Shown: positions 36,639-48,980 of the stretch, one piece after another
Layout of the letters: every line of letters begins with the position of its first letter
How positions within the stretch are numbered: the stretch's first letter is position 1
From: Lepiota brunneoincarnata
Taxonomy: Eukaryota; Basidiomycota; Agaricomycetes; Agaricales; Agaricaceae
Length of the DNA stretch: 64,000 bases
NCBI GenBank assembly: GCA_023014365.1
Contig: JAEBUN010000005.1
Coordinates: forward strand, 124,001 to 188,000
Reading direction: 5' to 3'
Translations under genes and position numbers: made by a program
The notes under the pieces: generated by a model
Database searches by the model: none
Seen by the model: only the letters and a program-made list of their open reading frames with translations
What the model was told of the DNA's origin: nothing

Positions 36639-38139
36639 ATGATCGTGCCCAAGACCACGAAAGCGCTAGTGCTGCAGAAAGCTATTACACAGAACAAGCC
36701 CGCATATGACAACGCAGTGCTCGTCGAAAGGCCCATACCGGAACTTAAATCCGACGAAGTCCTCGTCAAGGTCGGAGCCGCTGCTTTTAACCACAGAGAT
36801 GTGATTCTCTCCTACTCAGGAAGGCCTAGCAATCGTGTGCTGATGGTGCGTATATCAGGTGTGGGTAAGGAAACGCCAATACCCTGGTATTGTTCTTGGT
36901 AGTGTATTTGGAGCCGACGGGGCAGGTTCGTTTGAATTTGTCTGCATTTCCATCAGGACGTTCACAATGCTCATTCTCATTACCAAGGCACCGTAATTGC
37001 ATCCTCAACAGCCCAGGATCCTCTCCTCAACAAGCGTGTCTTCCTCACTCCTAGTCGCGGATGGGACAAGGACCCTCTCGGACCCGAATCCAAGTGTGCT
37101 CAATGGCTCCTATCCCGACCTGCCGCTCACGATTCCGGAGCTTTGGCATTTTAGGAAGCGGTGCCCTCCCACCAATAGGCACATTCTCAGAATACATCGT
37201 CGTTGAACGCAACCAAGTCATCCCTACACCCGAACACTTGAACGACGTTCAAGCAGCCGCCTGGCCCCTGGGCGGAGTCACAGCATGGAGGTATGCACGC
37301 ACCCCCCTCGCTCACGCTACTCCCCGTACGATCCAAGACGCACGTTAATGGTAATGTTTTTTTTTCTAAAGAGCCACAATGGTCAATGCAGATGTGCAAA
37401 AAAACCAAAATGTGTTGATTACAGGTATTGGTGGCGGAGTTGCTCTGATCGCAATGCAGCTATGTTTGGCTCAAGGTGCCTCCGTATACGTGACGAGCGG
37501 TAGCCAGGAAAAGATACAAAAGGCTATTGAGTTGGGAGCCAAGGGTGGCGCTAATTATAAAGATAGTCTGTGTATCCCTTTACTATACCAGCTCAAGTGA
37601 TTAATGTTATCCTAGGGGACTGGCCGGCGCAAATCGGGGTTCTGTTAAAGAAAAACACAATGAACTCACAGCTCGATGCTGTCATTGACTCTGGGGGAGG
37701 TGATATTATGACACAAACAGCCAGATATCTAAAACAAGGCGGAAGAGTTGTCTGTTATGGAATGTGAGGCCGGAGTCCTTCCCTTTCCTTCTAGTGGTGT
37801 ATTGATACATCCTCAATTAGGACCGGAGCTCCAAAGATCTCATTTACAATGCGCGAAGTAATGAGAAACCAGAAGCTTCTCGGTGGGTGATCATTACTTT
37901 TCGTGCGTCGGACGTTCTGACACTAGGTTCCGCAGGTTCGACCATGGGTTCACGTCAGGGACCTAATCAATGCCACCCGATTCCTTGATCAACACCGCAT
38001 CGTGCCTGTTGTCTCCCATGTTCTCGATGGCCTACAATCTGCCGATGAAGGTTTTGAGCTCATGAAGCGGGGAGACCAGTTCGGCAAAATCGTCATCAAA
38101 ATGCGGGATGTCCAAGCTTCGCAGCGCTCAAAACTGTGA
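36639..38139 (+). CDS. Medium-chain dehydrogenase/reductase, quinone-oxidoreductase type, one +1 shift
   Basis: A zinc-independent-looking MDR enzyme that probably reduces enones or quinones with NADPH, in the cytosol or mitochondria. Translation from ATG 36639 gives MIVPKTTKALVLQK. The upstream frame from 36564 is not needed. About eight exons: the first ends at 36800 (FNHRD), the next (36859-36925) reads VWVRKRQYPGIVLG, then IASSTAQDPLLNKRVF, FGILGSGALPPIGTFSEYI, PEHLNDVQAAAWPLGG, the dinucleotide-binding motif VLITGIGGGVALIAMQL, VIDSGGGDIMTQTARYL, and FLDQHRIVPVVSHVLDG to the stop. In the last exon the frame slips +1 at 37957-37961 (SRQ, extra G, DLINATRF). The structural-zinc Cys cluster is not evident. 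Partial copies lie upstream at 34295-34420 and 35118-35228. The gene is convergent with the CE9-like gene, 104 bases apart. Confidence 0.85.
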
Positions 38140-38243
38140 GGTTCAGTGAACAATAACTGAAGACGAAAGTGTCCCGTGTCCGCAGGCTGTAGTACATAGA
38201 TACGCAGGACAAAGAAGCCAGAAGTATATCATATGCGGGTGCA

Positions 38244-41200
38244 TCAGAACAAATCAGTCATTCCCCGGTCCTTAGAGATGACTCCAACAACCTTGCTTTC
38301 AAAGTCCATCCAATCATTGCCCTGGTACGCCACAAGTTCAGAAGGAAGGTCATTCCAAAACCTGTGAATGCCAAGGGCACGTTCGAGGTTAGTCGTGACG
38401 AGCGCCAGAGCCTTCCAGCTTCCAATCTCCCCAAATGAGTTTCGTGCCAGCTATAAGACGACAAATCAGTGATCCGCCTAACGGTGAAACAGATTCAACG
38501 AACCCAAGCAGCCTCAAATCGAGTGTTGCGAGTAGCAAATCCATCCACAATTCCAATTCCCACGTTAACGCGAGCGTCCAGCAATTTCGTAACTGCAGCT
38601 ATTGTGCGTCAATGGTGGTCCAGGCAATCTAATTGAATGAAGTCATTGAGCGAATCTTCCCGGAGAACCGAACTCAAGCACCTACATTCTCTGACTCTCC
38701 CAAGTGCCAGGGAACGGCCTAGGTAGCTGTCAACACCACACTCACACCGGCCCTTCCGATATCTTTGGCGATAAGATGCGCCTCAGACGCTCCAGCAAAT
38801 GTCATATCAAAGTCACTAGTGATTTGCCTTGTGGAACTCCTCCTTGAGCCTAAGCAAGGTAGACATTATATCCGCACTATCAACTTTCACAACCAGGGGA
38901 ATCTTTTTCTGTCGTGATGTCAGCGCCGGTCTAACTAGAAGTTTACTGACGGACCTCCCGCACGTGTTTCCACGCTGTAGTATCAGATTCGAAGAGGAGT
39001 TGTCGGAGAGCAGCAATCTGAGTGCTGACACTGACACTGAGACTGTGGCTGACCGTAACATGAAGCGCCGCTTCCTGTTGAATGATGGCTCCGTTGTCGA
39101 GCGCGTTTTCTGCTCCAGGGAAGAATTCGGTTGATAAGCCTTGGATGAAACCACCTCCCGATGGAGCAGTGATAGCTTTGGTGACACCGTTGCGGTACGC
39201 AAGTCTAGGTTTAGTTCAATATCAAGGGAATAAGTGTGCTATATCCATCAAAACTCACAGGAGGTTTCGTCCGTTGAATGTTAGCCCATCGACGGCTCTG
39301 ATAATTGCAGTTCGTTCCTCCAACAATGGACGGCACAGATCCGGTCAACGCATCGGGAACAGGTCCATCATTTGTCGAAGCTTCCAAGCTAATCTCCTCC
39401 AAGCCAAGAGGAGCCCCAAACGAGACTACACCCGGCAATAGAGAGCCGCCTTGTAAATCGACTTCCTCAACGACTTCAGCAGGACGAATCTCGGTGTTCC
39501 CGCAGGAGGATCCCATGCTTGTAATGCAAATTACCGTCCCATTCTGCACGAATACGCTTTGCAGTCCGTCCTTGACGTATCCTTCAGCTAAAGGATTTCT
39601 TCCACCAGATTCCTCCTCCCCAAGCCAGATCCTCACTGACATTAACGAATTTAACGATTTGTCCGCTGAAAAACCTCCGGTGGCTGCGAAGGGGCGGGAG
39701 GCCGTCAAACTCGAACCGCCTCTCTAGCTTCACGATCGAAATTCGGGGTCCTGGGGGCTTCTTGGAGCTGACGCGGTTTCGGTACTACGTGCGGGTCCGT
39801 CAGCTGTGCAATGCCATCGATAAACACTTGGACTGGTGTTGCGCCCAATACCAATGGATGAGAATCCCATATAACAACGTCTGGACTATGATCATCAGCG
39901 TTGGTGAACCCTGTAGTACAATGTGATGCAACTCGCCCGCGTCGTAGCCTTAAATAACGTGAGCGGTGATACGGAGGTATATCATGGAGAGGATTCACCT
40001 TTATCGATGGAACCGACACGATGGCTCAGACCAACAGCCCTGGCTGGCACTGTCGTGATAGAAGAGAGAGATAGCTCAGTGCTCAATCCATAATAATGTG
40101 CTTGCTGAGCTTCGAAGAGCAGGTAGCGGCTGTTGAGTACGGGATGATCAGACTGTGGATCAATAAGCCATTCAACTCCTGAAGGAGGAATAGTTCGGCA
40201 GGGTTACCTTCATGACGACTGGAATGTCATGACTCGCGAGGATACGTGGTGCAAACTCGGAACCTCGGTATGCTTCACGCTTCTTGCGGAAATTACTTGC
40301 GAAAAGGGCGATAGTAGGTGCACCTCCCTACGAATCCTGCGATCAAACTCGAGAGGCATGTGAGGTATGAAGATTACCCACCCAGGCCTTCTTCAAAAGG
40401 TCAGGTACTAGGTAGGTTTCTCCAGCATGATGGAAAGAGGCGACGGGAAATTGGAACTCGTTTGAGAGCTGGTGCGCTCGTGTCAGGGTGGAACAAGGAA
40501 GGTCAGAACTATTATCACACACCCGGACAATCATGTCAAGATCGACGGCCTGTGCGGATGCAAACATGAGACAAGTCTAACGAGCATTATACACACGTAC
40601 CTCGTAACAATGTATCGAGATCTTAGAGGGGAGGACGTTAAAAAAAGGAACCAGGGCCACAAAATGGATGACTGACCTTAACTTTACCCCGAAGCACATC
40701 CACGAGTGATTCCCACTGATAATCCTCCGGAATGTCCTTGCCATCAACAGCATCCCAGTTTCCAACCTCGACATTATCACAAAAGGCATCCTGTGCAATC
40801 TTGACTTGGTTTGCCGTGTGGTAAGCCTGCCTAAGGTTCCACGCCGCATCCATGCGTGTTTGGCCATAGACACGGTCAGGATTTTCACCTGGGTATCGAG
40901 TTGTGTCAAGATTACAAGAAACGACGCTCATTAGACATACCACAAGCGTGTCTGAAGGAGACTCATCGATTCAGCGAGTTGCGAAGTTCGAAAAAACGAT
41001 AAAAGCTCACTTCATATGCCTCCAGTGGATATGGGTGACGTTTTCTGAAGGTTTGATCAATGTCTGCGGTGCTTCCACTACTTTGGATATCGTTGATTTC
41101 TCCCCAGTTGGCCTGAGCTTGATTACGAAGGCTTGGCCACCTATGAATGGGGAGAAGCTTGGTAAGGGAGAGGTTACTAATGTTCGACTGAAAGATCGTT

Positions 41201-41975
41201 CACCAATGTTATCAGCACTTCCAGGTAATATTTGTGCCGTAGTTACGCCTCCAGAAACAGTGAGTTCAAATGCTGCGTCATGGGTGTTGATGGCATCAAC
41301 ACTTCTCAACCAGGGTAGGATGGGGGCTTTGCGAGAGTTGGTATCGGCAGCACCTGCTCATTTGACGCGGTAAGCCGCACTGCACTGTTAGGGTTACGGA
41401 CACTGACCATTCAAGTGCGGAGAGCTATCCACCGAGATATGCGAATGCAAATCAACCAAACCGGGGGTCACCCATCTCCCTTTGGCATCTACAACCTTCA
41501 ACCCCTTTAACGCCTCGTATTCCTGTCTCGGAACCTTGCCGACGTCTATGATCAACCCACGGTCCAACAGGATGTCACCATGAACAACCTCCGACCCATT
41601 CCGTCCACCTGTCCAGATCCTTCCGTTGCGGATTAACACAGGTGGGGTTCCAGGAGCAAAACGATCAGAATGTCCTCGAAGACGCGACGCAGGGTTGAAG
41701 GACGACGGAGGACCAGCAGGGGCACGCAGAGTCTTGCAACGTTCGGTCACATTCAACCGGTGAACGATAATGTCGGGTCGAACGACCGACCGAAGCCTGT
41801 GATTTGGAACGGCGCCTCCGAACAAGTATTGCTGGGTATAGACCACGAAAAGGACCAGCTGGAGGATGGCAATATAAGCGAGCGCTTTCAAGTTGAACCG
41901 CTGACGTGGCTGCTGCGGATAGACCGCAGGGGGGTTTTGTAAAGGTAAGAGCGCACCGCTGGCAGCTGGCTTCAT
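38244..41975 (-). CDS. Membrane-anchored two-domain amidohydrolase (carbohydrate esterase family 9-like), several +1 shifts
   Basis: A large metallo-dependent amidohydrolase of about 900 residues of the type annotated CE9 in Agaricomycetes. The substrate is not established; N-acetyl-hexosamine deacetylation is known for true CE9. ATG 41975 starts MKPAASGALLPLQNPP. A transmembrane helix follows at about residues 30-50 (ALAYIAILQLVLFVVYTQQ). The first domain has PVLIRNGRIWTGG, metal-site GLVDLHSHISVDS, WLRSVDAINTHDAAFEL, GGVTTAQILPGSADNIGGQ, the histidines in QFPVASFHHAGETY, and SDHPVLNSRYLLFEAQQAHYY. The second has GGSLLPGVVSFGAPLGLEEI, FIQGLSTEFFPGAENALDNG, FAGASEAHLIAKDI and RPFPGTWESQR, ending ESKVVGVISKDRGMTDLF. 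A dozen or so short introns. The frame advances +1 near 39705-39711, 39628-39634, 38815-38819, 38720-38724 and 38600-38603. A coding pseudogene cannot be excluded. Confidence 0.82.
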
Positions 41976-43816
41976 GACGGCGTCAACGAGCAAACCGATT
42001 GGGGTCGTTAAGCGCGGTGTTTAATTAAGGCGAGGAAGCGTGTAGGAACAATAGCCGGGCTTGTCAACCTCTTCTGTGGAAAGGCGACCTTCCTCGAGTG
42101 CGACCATATGACAGCAGCCGGAAATTTCTCATCGTCCTAAGTCCATGATGGTGGTTCTGTGATAAAGTGCCTGCGAAATAATTCTTCTGAGAGAGATGAC
42201 CGCTAACGGCATGATGTTTTTGAACAACCCCTATCAATCCTCCGTGTCCGGGTGGCCTCCCTCCCCTGCTCACCACCTCTGCTGCTACCAAGCCAAGGCA
42301 GGCCGGTCAATGAAGGGAGGTGAGGCAATGAGGCAGGAAGCCTGTGAGAAGCTCTGCCGTTCTCCTGGGCCCGAAGTAAGACAGACTCACCACTACCGTC
42401 CATGTGATGCACTGGAGACGGACTTGAGGATATTCAAGCTCTCCTTTGGCTCACGGTGTCAGTCATCACAGACGCAAGCATCAAGTACTTTACACAACAG
42501 AACCATCGCGGGACATCCTGCATCCTCCCCACCGGCCTCAGTAAAGACCATGCGGACATTTAAATAGTTGTTTTCTGTGAACCACCGCTTGGAATCCTCC
42601 CTGTGAGCCTCAGTCCGACATCGGGTTTGACTCAATCGAGACCAGTCTGGATTTTGACCTTAGTTCTCCACGAAGGTCTTGCAATCCCCACCTCGTGGCT
42701 TCGTGGCTGAACAGCATCTGTGTAACAGCCCTTAATGCAGCATCTAACGCCGCTCCTTCATGCCCGAGTTGGGTGGCACTCTTGTACACGTCTCGGTGCA
42801 AATGCTCTTGGGAGATGGGAGAGTAAAACAAAACACTGAGCTGAGGATGGGATATGTCCTGTCACGGGTGAGCTAAAGGTTCGGTACTTGTCTAAGTGGA
42901 CGGATATTCTGAAGCGACGTCTAAATTCTAACTGAACGGGTGATTGTGCCTCCACCCAAGATAACATGGCCAAATTTCTCGCAGAGGTGGATCTTTTGGT
43001 CGTCGCAATTGCCAACTTCCACTACAAACATTGATCAACCGTATACATACAACAAATGCCTCAATCGAATGAGCCGAGAAAACCCTCTTTCGCCCGAGTT
43101 GGCAGAAGTGGTAGTAACCCAATGATGTTAATGTTGAAATCATCCCAAGAAGGTGACAAACGACGACGGCGTATATTCGAGAGCGACAGCAACGGCCGGG
43201 CGAAGAGGGGGTAAGGAGGCAAACGGACAAAGATACCCGCATGTAGACTACGAGTATATAGACTACCTACAATGTGGTTGTCATGAAGTGGTCGGGTACA
43301 CTAAACATCGGCATTCCGTCAGTTTACCGGAACCGCAAATTCCAACAGTTAATGGTGGTCCCATCAATAACTAGTCCAGGCGGCCGTACAGGAAATGTCC
43401 ATGAGACAAAGGCTTTGAGCTGACGGAATAACGAACTCCCCACGAGCAGTGTGCGACGAGGCCTATATCCCGAAATCCAGCCAAATTGATAGTGTAATTG
43501 TGTGCTTCAAAGCCAAATTTAAATGAAGTGGCAAGGCCGATTCGCGTCCACGCTAAACCAAGGTACCTATGACTTCGGGAGCCCGTGCTAGCTCGATGGT
43601 GCGCTTGGATATTGTGGGATTTAATAATGAAAATCTTCGGGAAACTGAAGCTTCGGTCGTTGAACCGAATCGGACAAGCACATCAATCAAGGCAGGTTTT
43701 CTGGGATTCACGATACACGACACTATATCACAGCTACTATCAAATGTACATATTACCGGGCATGCTACCCAAAGCAATGTGTCCATCGAAGAGCAGTCAC
43801 AGAACTTAAAGCGTAT
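41976..43816. other. Intergenic, CE9-like promoter to hydrophobin A 3' flank
   Basis: The interval contains the CE9-like upstream region and the amine-oxidase relic (listed separately). From about 43055 it holds the outer part of the inverted-repeat arm that is shared with 55160-55700. No intact gene seen. Confidence 0.4.
42610..42900 (-). pseudogene. Relic of an L-amino-acid/flavin amine oxidase C terminus
   Basis: The minus strand reads DVYKSATQ, then EGAALDAALRAVTQML, FSHEATRW and a stop. It aligns with NVYKSLNAP and VEGALDSAWRAVAEML of the intact amine oxidase that ends at 58642. Base identity is plain in ACGTGTACAAGAGT and in AGGGCTGTT. The segment between the two motifs, which holds the FAD-contacting HFAGE, is missing. 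A truncated duplicate that can no longer work. Confidence 0.5.
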
Positions 43817-44315
43817 TTAAATGTTGATGTTGATGGGGGAGCAACCCAAGTTAACGAGACCGTTCTGTTGAAGCATATGATGAGTGCATATCTTTCAAAA
43901 ATCATAACTCGAGTCCTTACAAAGTTGTTGTGGTCGCAACAGACGGGCTGGGCAGAGCAAGAGTTTCCACCAGCTCCGCCGACCGAGACGGGGCTGCAGT
44001 TGACTGTTTTTTCTGATTAATACGACCCTCGTCAACAAGAGAACATCTACTCACCGCCAACAAGACCAGTAATCGCTCCCAGATTAATCCCAAGAAGAGC
44101 AAGCAAACCGTCCATGGCAGGAGAGCTGGACTGTAGGGCCACGGGCCAGTTAGAAATCATAAATCTGTAGTTGACGATTATCCAGAACACACCGCCTGGA
44201 CTTGGTTGCAGCACTGGACGGGTCCGGTGTTGCAGTTGCCACCGCCGGCACGGGGAACAGCAGTCGCAACAGCGATAGCAGGGAGGGCAAGAGCGAAGAC
44301 AGCAGTGAAGCGCAT
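43817..44315 (-). CDS. Class I hydrophobin A
   Basis: A secreted hydrophobin of about 106 residues in four exons. Exon 1 encodes the signal peptide MRFTAVFALALPAIAVATA, then Cys1 and the first CC pair in NCNTGPVQCCNQVQA. Exon 2 encodes SSSPAMDGLLALLGINLG. Exon 3 has NCSPVSVGGAGGNSCSAQPV, CC and DHNNF. Exon 4 has NGLVNLGCSPININI and the TAA at 43817. All eight cysteines are present and intron phases join. The family differs from the copies at 3.1 and 6.4 kb, with a different signal peptide and one more intron. It is nearly identical to the inverted copy at 54661-55159. A TATA box lies about 80 bases upstream. Confidence 0.88.
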
Positions 44316-44392
44316 ATTGTAAGAGTAGTAGAGCTTTGAAGACTGAGTACTGATGGTTGGAGTCTGGCTTTTTGCCGTCTTGCTTGCACACC

Positions 44393-44399
44393 CTTTATA
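44393..44399 (-). promoter_or_regulatory. TATA box of hydrophobin A
   Basis: TATAAAG on the minus strand, about 80 bases upstream of the start codon. It is conserved in the other two family members (54577-54583 and 56946-56952) within the block AAAACTATAAAGG. Strong comparative support for a promoter element. Confidence 0.6.
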
Positions 44400-46840
44400 G
44401 TTTTCAGAGCCCTCCAAATCCTATGTTGTTCTCCTTGGATAAGAATGTCAAAGACTGTTGACCATCCGTCCACCAAGTTGATTTGCCAAAGACATCGGGA
44501 TTGTGGCATCCAATGATAATACCACCTTGGGGAAAACTGGACGAAAATAAGCTCTCACCCAATTTCGTTGGGTTCAAAGCCGTGTCTGGCATATCGTACA
44601 GTTTCACCTATTAGGTGCCGTATTCTAACCAATCAACTGTCGCCACTGGCAGCAACTAATTAATGGGTTCGATCAAGACGGTAGACATTATTTGGTACAA
44701 GTTATACCCTGGTAATTTACCGCAGCACGCTTGCTGCAAGTCACTGTATTACTTTCCACCTTGACCTTGACAACGGGTCGAGAGGGTGAGGGCGCTAGTG
44801 ATGAAGGAACCCCAATTGTTGATAACCCAGCCAAGCTCAGTCCCACAGAATAGGATGACCACTTCGACGGCGGTAGAGCGGCTTCATATCAATCGCAAAA
44901 GTCGAATGTTGATAAGACTAGGGGCGCTGGCTCGTACTTCCGGAGGAAACGGAGGCAGCTTGATCGGACACATATTTTGATGAACGGTGACGAATGTTCA
45001 AGCTGGGGCTAATGAGAGGGCACCCAAAGCTGATCCTGAAACCCTGAGCTGCCTATCCAGAGTGAGCTAGAAAAACTACAATAGTCTGCCGGTGTAGTAG
45101 GCTGACATGCCGGACAGGGCTGCGGGGTGCCTGTATAACCTTAAAGCTCTTAAGTATGAGTAGAAACACCTGCCAAACATCACCGCCAGCCGATGCCGGG
45201 CGGCCAGCTGCGAGTTACTGAAATGGGGAGGGGGGGTGAGGATGAGACTTAATGCATTAACCCCGAGGAATCCTACTGTACAGTACAACCTGGCATAACC
45301 AACAGGTCCGACGAAAGGGCTCGAAATAATACCAAGGGATCATAACCTGTGGTACAGGGGGTGACAAAGTGGCAGGCCGCTGTATCCCAGCACGAGCGGC
45401 CTGAGGGAGGTCTAGAAACATCGGTCGGTTCAGATCCTTGGCTGCAGTTGGACACAAGAGACCTCCAGTGCTATAGAAACCCTTTGCTTCGGACATCTGA
45501 CCATCCAATTTCGAGGCTAAATTTTGCCAATTTTGCCTCCCAGAAGATCAGTTCTCTATGATGGTTTTCCGGGTGTTTGGAATTGATACACCTATTACGA
45601 GTAGGTGGTCTGGCGCCTGATGAAACGAGACCCGTTTGCACAGTCAATCTCAGGTACGCTTAGAGGTGCTTCTTTGCCTAAAACGTTGGACGAAACACGA
45701 CTAGATATAACAGGGAACGTGTTTTTGTGGATTGAGAATTGCCGGTAGAGTCGGGGGGTAGACCTTGTCAGGTAATATCGCGGTGTGTTACTCAGATTGT
45801 CCCATCGACCTGTCATCGGTAAAGCAATGATGTGAATTTTGTGCTGCGGAGGTTCATTGAGCGATGGTTTCGACAGATCGGCGATCTTCTCGTACAATAG
45901 GACTGGGCGGCTTGGGCCTACAAGATTATGTGTAAGTATATTGACTGTATCGAGACGAGTCACGACCAACGACCTCGTCAAATCCGCACAGCTTTACTTT
46001 CCTTTGTCCGGTTGTTTCGTCTTGTTGTCGCGCGAAGCCCTGACGGCCACGGTGCTCTACCGACGATTAGATTCTCGTCGAGTTTCATAGAGACTGAGGT
46101 GGGAGTTGTGCGTTATATGCTCGTGACCAACTACCACCTTCTCACATGCCGAGTAACGGTTGCTGCAAGGCCGGCCGAGCTCGTCGAACACGATATCCGC
46201 CTCCTTAATCGATCAAACCGAACCGCCCTCCCTCTCCTCCCACATAAAACGTACCTCGGGTTATCAAAATTCAACACCGCGTAATATGAGTGCATCACCC
46301 TTCATTCCTCGCCTTGTGTCCTCATCTCCACAACATCTCATTGTACGACATCTCGCCACGCCACGCCTACCCCCGCGCCCGCAAAAACTGGTTCGGGATC
46401 CTTAGCCGCAGCTGCACACAGGAGATCTCCCCTACCCCACCTCAAAAGGGCCACTCAGACATTATATATTGTCTAGTAAATTACAGCCTGATCCCTGCTT
46501 CTGCTCCCTTCCGCAACGGCAGACCAGCCTATCACCCAGCCACCATGAACAGTATTATCGCCGAAACTTTCTAATAATGTTGCAAGGGACCTCAGATGGT
46601 ATCAGGATATCGCAGCATCGTTCTCGAGATCCCGCATGTGTGTAAGTCAGTTGGATGCGGTACGGAGACATGTCAGCCAGTCCTGCATGTAACATGAGCA
46701 CACGAGCCCTGATTGCAATTGCATTGCCCCTGTTCGGCTGACGAACGACCGTGGATGAATTCCGTGTATATTATTGGAAAAATAGAAATAATAAATAAGA
46801 CGTCAAGGAAGGAACCGAAAGGTGTCGAGTTGTGATTTTA
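44400..46840. other. Upstream region of hydrophobin A and intergenic sequence
   Basis: Up to about 45560 this is the promoter side of inverted arm A, with blocks conserved in copies B and C (for example near 44700-44760 and 45061-45120). From 45560 to 46840 I see no recognisable gene; a 128-codon minus-strand frame at 45595-45981 has no family. Confidence 0.4.
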
Positions 46841-47034
46841 GGTGATGAATACCATAAGGCACCGACCATAGCTGCCACCCAGGGCCTAAGTGATGTTACT
46901 TTGCGCTCCGGGGTCACTATAGATGGGTAAGGCGCAATACTAACACTGGCGGGACAAACAGCTAGATTAAAAAATAAAAGGTGAGGACATAGGACATAGG
47001 ACGAGATGGCATCGAGAGGTAACCGGTGAAAGGC

Positions 47035-47055
47035 GGGGGGGGGGGGGGGGGGGGG
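47035..47055 (+). repeat. 21-base G homopolymer
   Basis: An uninterrupted run of G lies just beyond the 3' end of the first 7-TM gene. The second unit has no such run at the matching place (about 50026-50035, AAGACAAAAGAGGG). The run may be an expanded tract or a sequencing artefact. Confidence 0.7.
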
Positions 47056-47096
47056 CGCTCAGTTTGGGTTACGGCCTACCCCGCCCTCAACCCGTA

Positions 47097-48980
47097 CTTC
47101 CCACCGTAGTGGAACCATCATGGGTTCGCAGGTCGGCCGGAGTTTCGACAACCAGTGTGGAGAGCCTTGCTGACACCAGAGACTCAGTGAAATTGCAATT
47201 GGCCTCACGTAGGTTGATGATCAATCGCGTCCCCTATAAAAATATATCTTGGTTACCTGCGGACTTTGGATCCGGAGGAAAATGCTCACGCAGATGCAGT
47301 ATGTCGCTGCTAGCACTCTGATGAAGGGACCAGTCAATCTATACAGGACATTTGCCGAGAGAGGGGGATCGCCTACGTTGCCCACATAATAGTAGGAACT
47401 ACGAATGCAGTCTTCGCAATATGAGCTGCTAGCCCAAATGTATTAAATACTAGATGTACAAATATCAAAAAATGTGAATTGAATGTACTGGGGAATTTCT
47501 CACTGACCAAATATTCTGGACAACACAAGTATTTCAGTCCACCCTCTGGGATAGAATTGGATAAAGAGAGCGTCGCACTCACGGAATAAGGAACAATGTT
47601 CCGTCTCGGTAGAACACATAGATCACTGGCGAGAACGCTCTGATATGTGCAAGTTTGCCGGAGAGCGAGCGTTCGGCAATTTTGACTTCCCTAACCGTCT
47701 GGTAAAGCTTGATGAGGGTCAACATGACCTCGATAGCTAGGGCAGTATAATCTCTTGTAATTACCAAACGTGGTAGTTACGCACTGGTACTCGTGAACCG
47801 GCAAAACCTGTTTTGTGTCACTATCCTGTTTGATGTAGAATGCTATGCATACTTACCATGTAGCCAGCGTCATTTTCAGAACCAGAGGTAACAGGTTGGG
47901 AGGCGCAGACATAAAGCAATCGTGCAGCACTCCCAGGTGATCCACGGTATCTCTTGTGCCGAAGATTAGATTCATAATGAGGAATACCTGAGCCGCACTG
48001 GGCCGTATGGGATCAATAACGCGCGGCCTCCAAGAAATTGACAGACACACAGCTATCTCGGCTATAGCACAAGGAAACATTAGCTTGCGTATGTTTCATT
48101 TTCCTTGGACATACCTGCAGTTATTACGACGAGAATAAATACAACTGCCATTGTTCAGCCTTAGAAGTTCGATATAGGATCAAGACCGTCTACCTATTGG
48201 GTTATGGTTCCACAGGGCACGTAGTCCTCATGACGATCAATATCTTTATTATCGCAGGGAGAATTGAGTCAACTAGCCTGAAATGTAAATGAGCAAGCTG
48301 CTCCGGGGGACACTAAATCAATGTGACTCACGCTTCTTCGATCAAAGGATCGACAATACACCTGGAGCAATAGTAAGTGCTCAGATGGCAGGACATTAGA
48401 AGATCATCTTACGCCTAGCATGTGAAAATCTGTGTTAGTATTTTCGGGCTTGTTCAATGGATGGCTCACCGAATGTGAAAGGAAGCTGGTGAGGTCTATC
48501 AGGGTATCGATGGTAAATCAGGATAGAAACAAAAATGACCAGGGTCATACCAAAAACGCGTTGTCTAACATTCAATTAATTACCGCTGGGAGCAAATATT
48601 CCGAGGTTACTTACGTCAGAAGTAACCAGGTCAGGAGGCGGAGTAAGATGTAAACGACTCGGAACAACGACCATCGGCCTCTACGTGACATGAGCTAGGG
48701 TATATTTTCGGACCCTGCAGTAAGTACCGATGCACGTATGCAACCTGTGATCGTTTAACTTTCTGGTCTACATAACAGGATGCCATTCTCACCTCTCGTG
48801 AAAATACACAGAAGAAATCATATGTAACCACGGTAATTGCGATGTCTGGTGCAATATTGCTTTAGTAACCCCGTACTTCTTGCGATTCCAATAGAGGGCG
48901 TACATTCAATGTAGCTAGTAATCCGAACCATTTGAATATCAGGCTATTATTTCGCTCGCCGTGGGCTGGTGTTCAGACAT
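47097..48980 (-). CDS. Seven-helix membrane protein, DUF6533-like (copy 1)
   Basis: A minus-strand multi-exon gene of the kind expanded in Agaricomycetes, function unknown. The start MSEHQPTASEIIA leads into a short helix exon, IAITVVTYDFFCVFSREV, which resembles the DUF6533 core. Next come RWSLFRVVYILLRLLTWLLL, MAVVFILVVITA/AEIAVCLSISW, LAIEVMLTLIKLYQTV, SPVIYVFYRDGTLF, RVLAATYCICVSIFLRI and a polar tail ending DGSTTVGSTG. The order and the Y-R-D-G-T motif fit the family. In exon 1 an extra T (about 48938-48943) makes a TGA right after EIIA; copy 2 lacks it. Not every exon could be joined with certainty. The family call is from memory of family features. Confidence 0.5.

Larger units (their letters stand above)
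43055..45560 (-). repeat. Inverted-repeat arm A (hydrophobin-carrying block, minus orientation)
   Basis: Read as reverse complement, this block matches 53480-55700 along most of its length, and more loosely 55860-57620. Shared markers are the CTAGACCTC(C/T)CTCAGGC upstream element, the GTCCGGCATGTCAGCCTAC segment (near 45091-45109), the TATA box, the hydrophobin exons, and the downstream Swa I-like TTTAAAT and CGAGCTAGCACGG segments. Ends are approximate. The two arms enclose about 8 kb, including the tandem 7-TM units. Confidence 0.75.
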
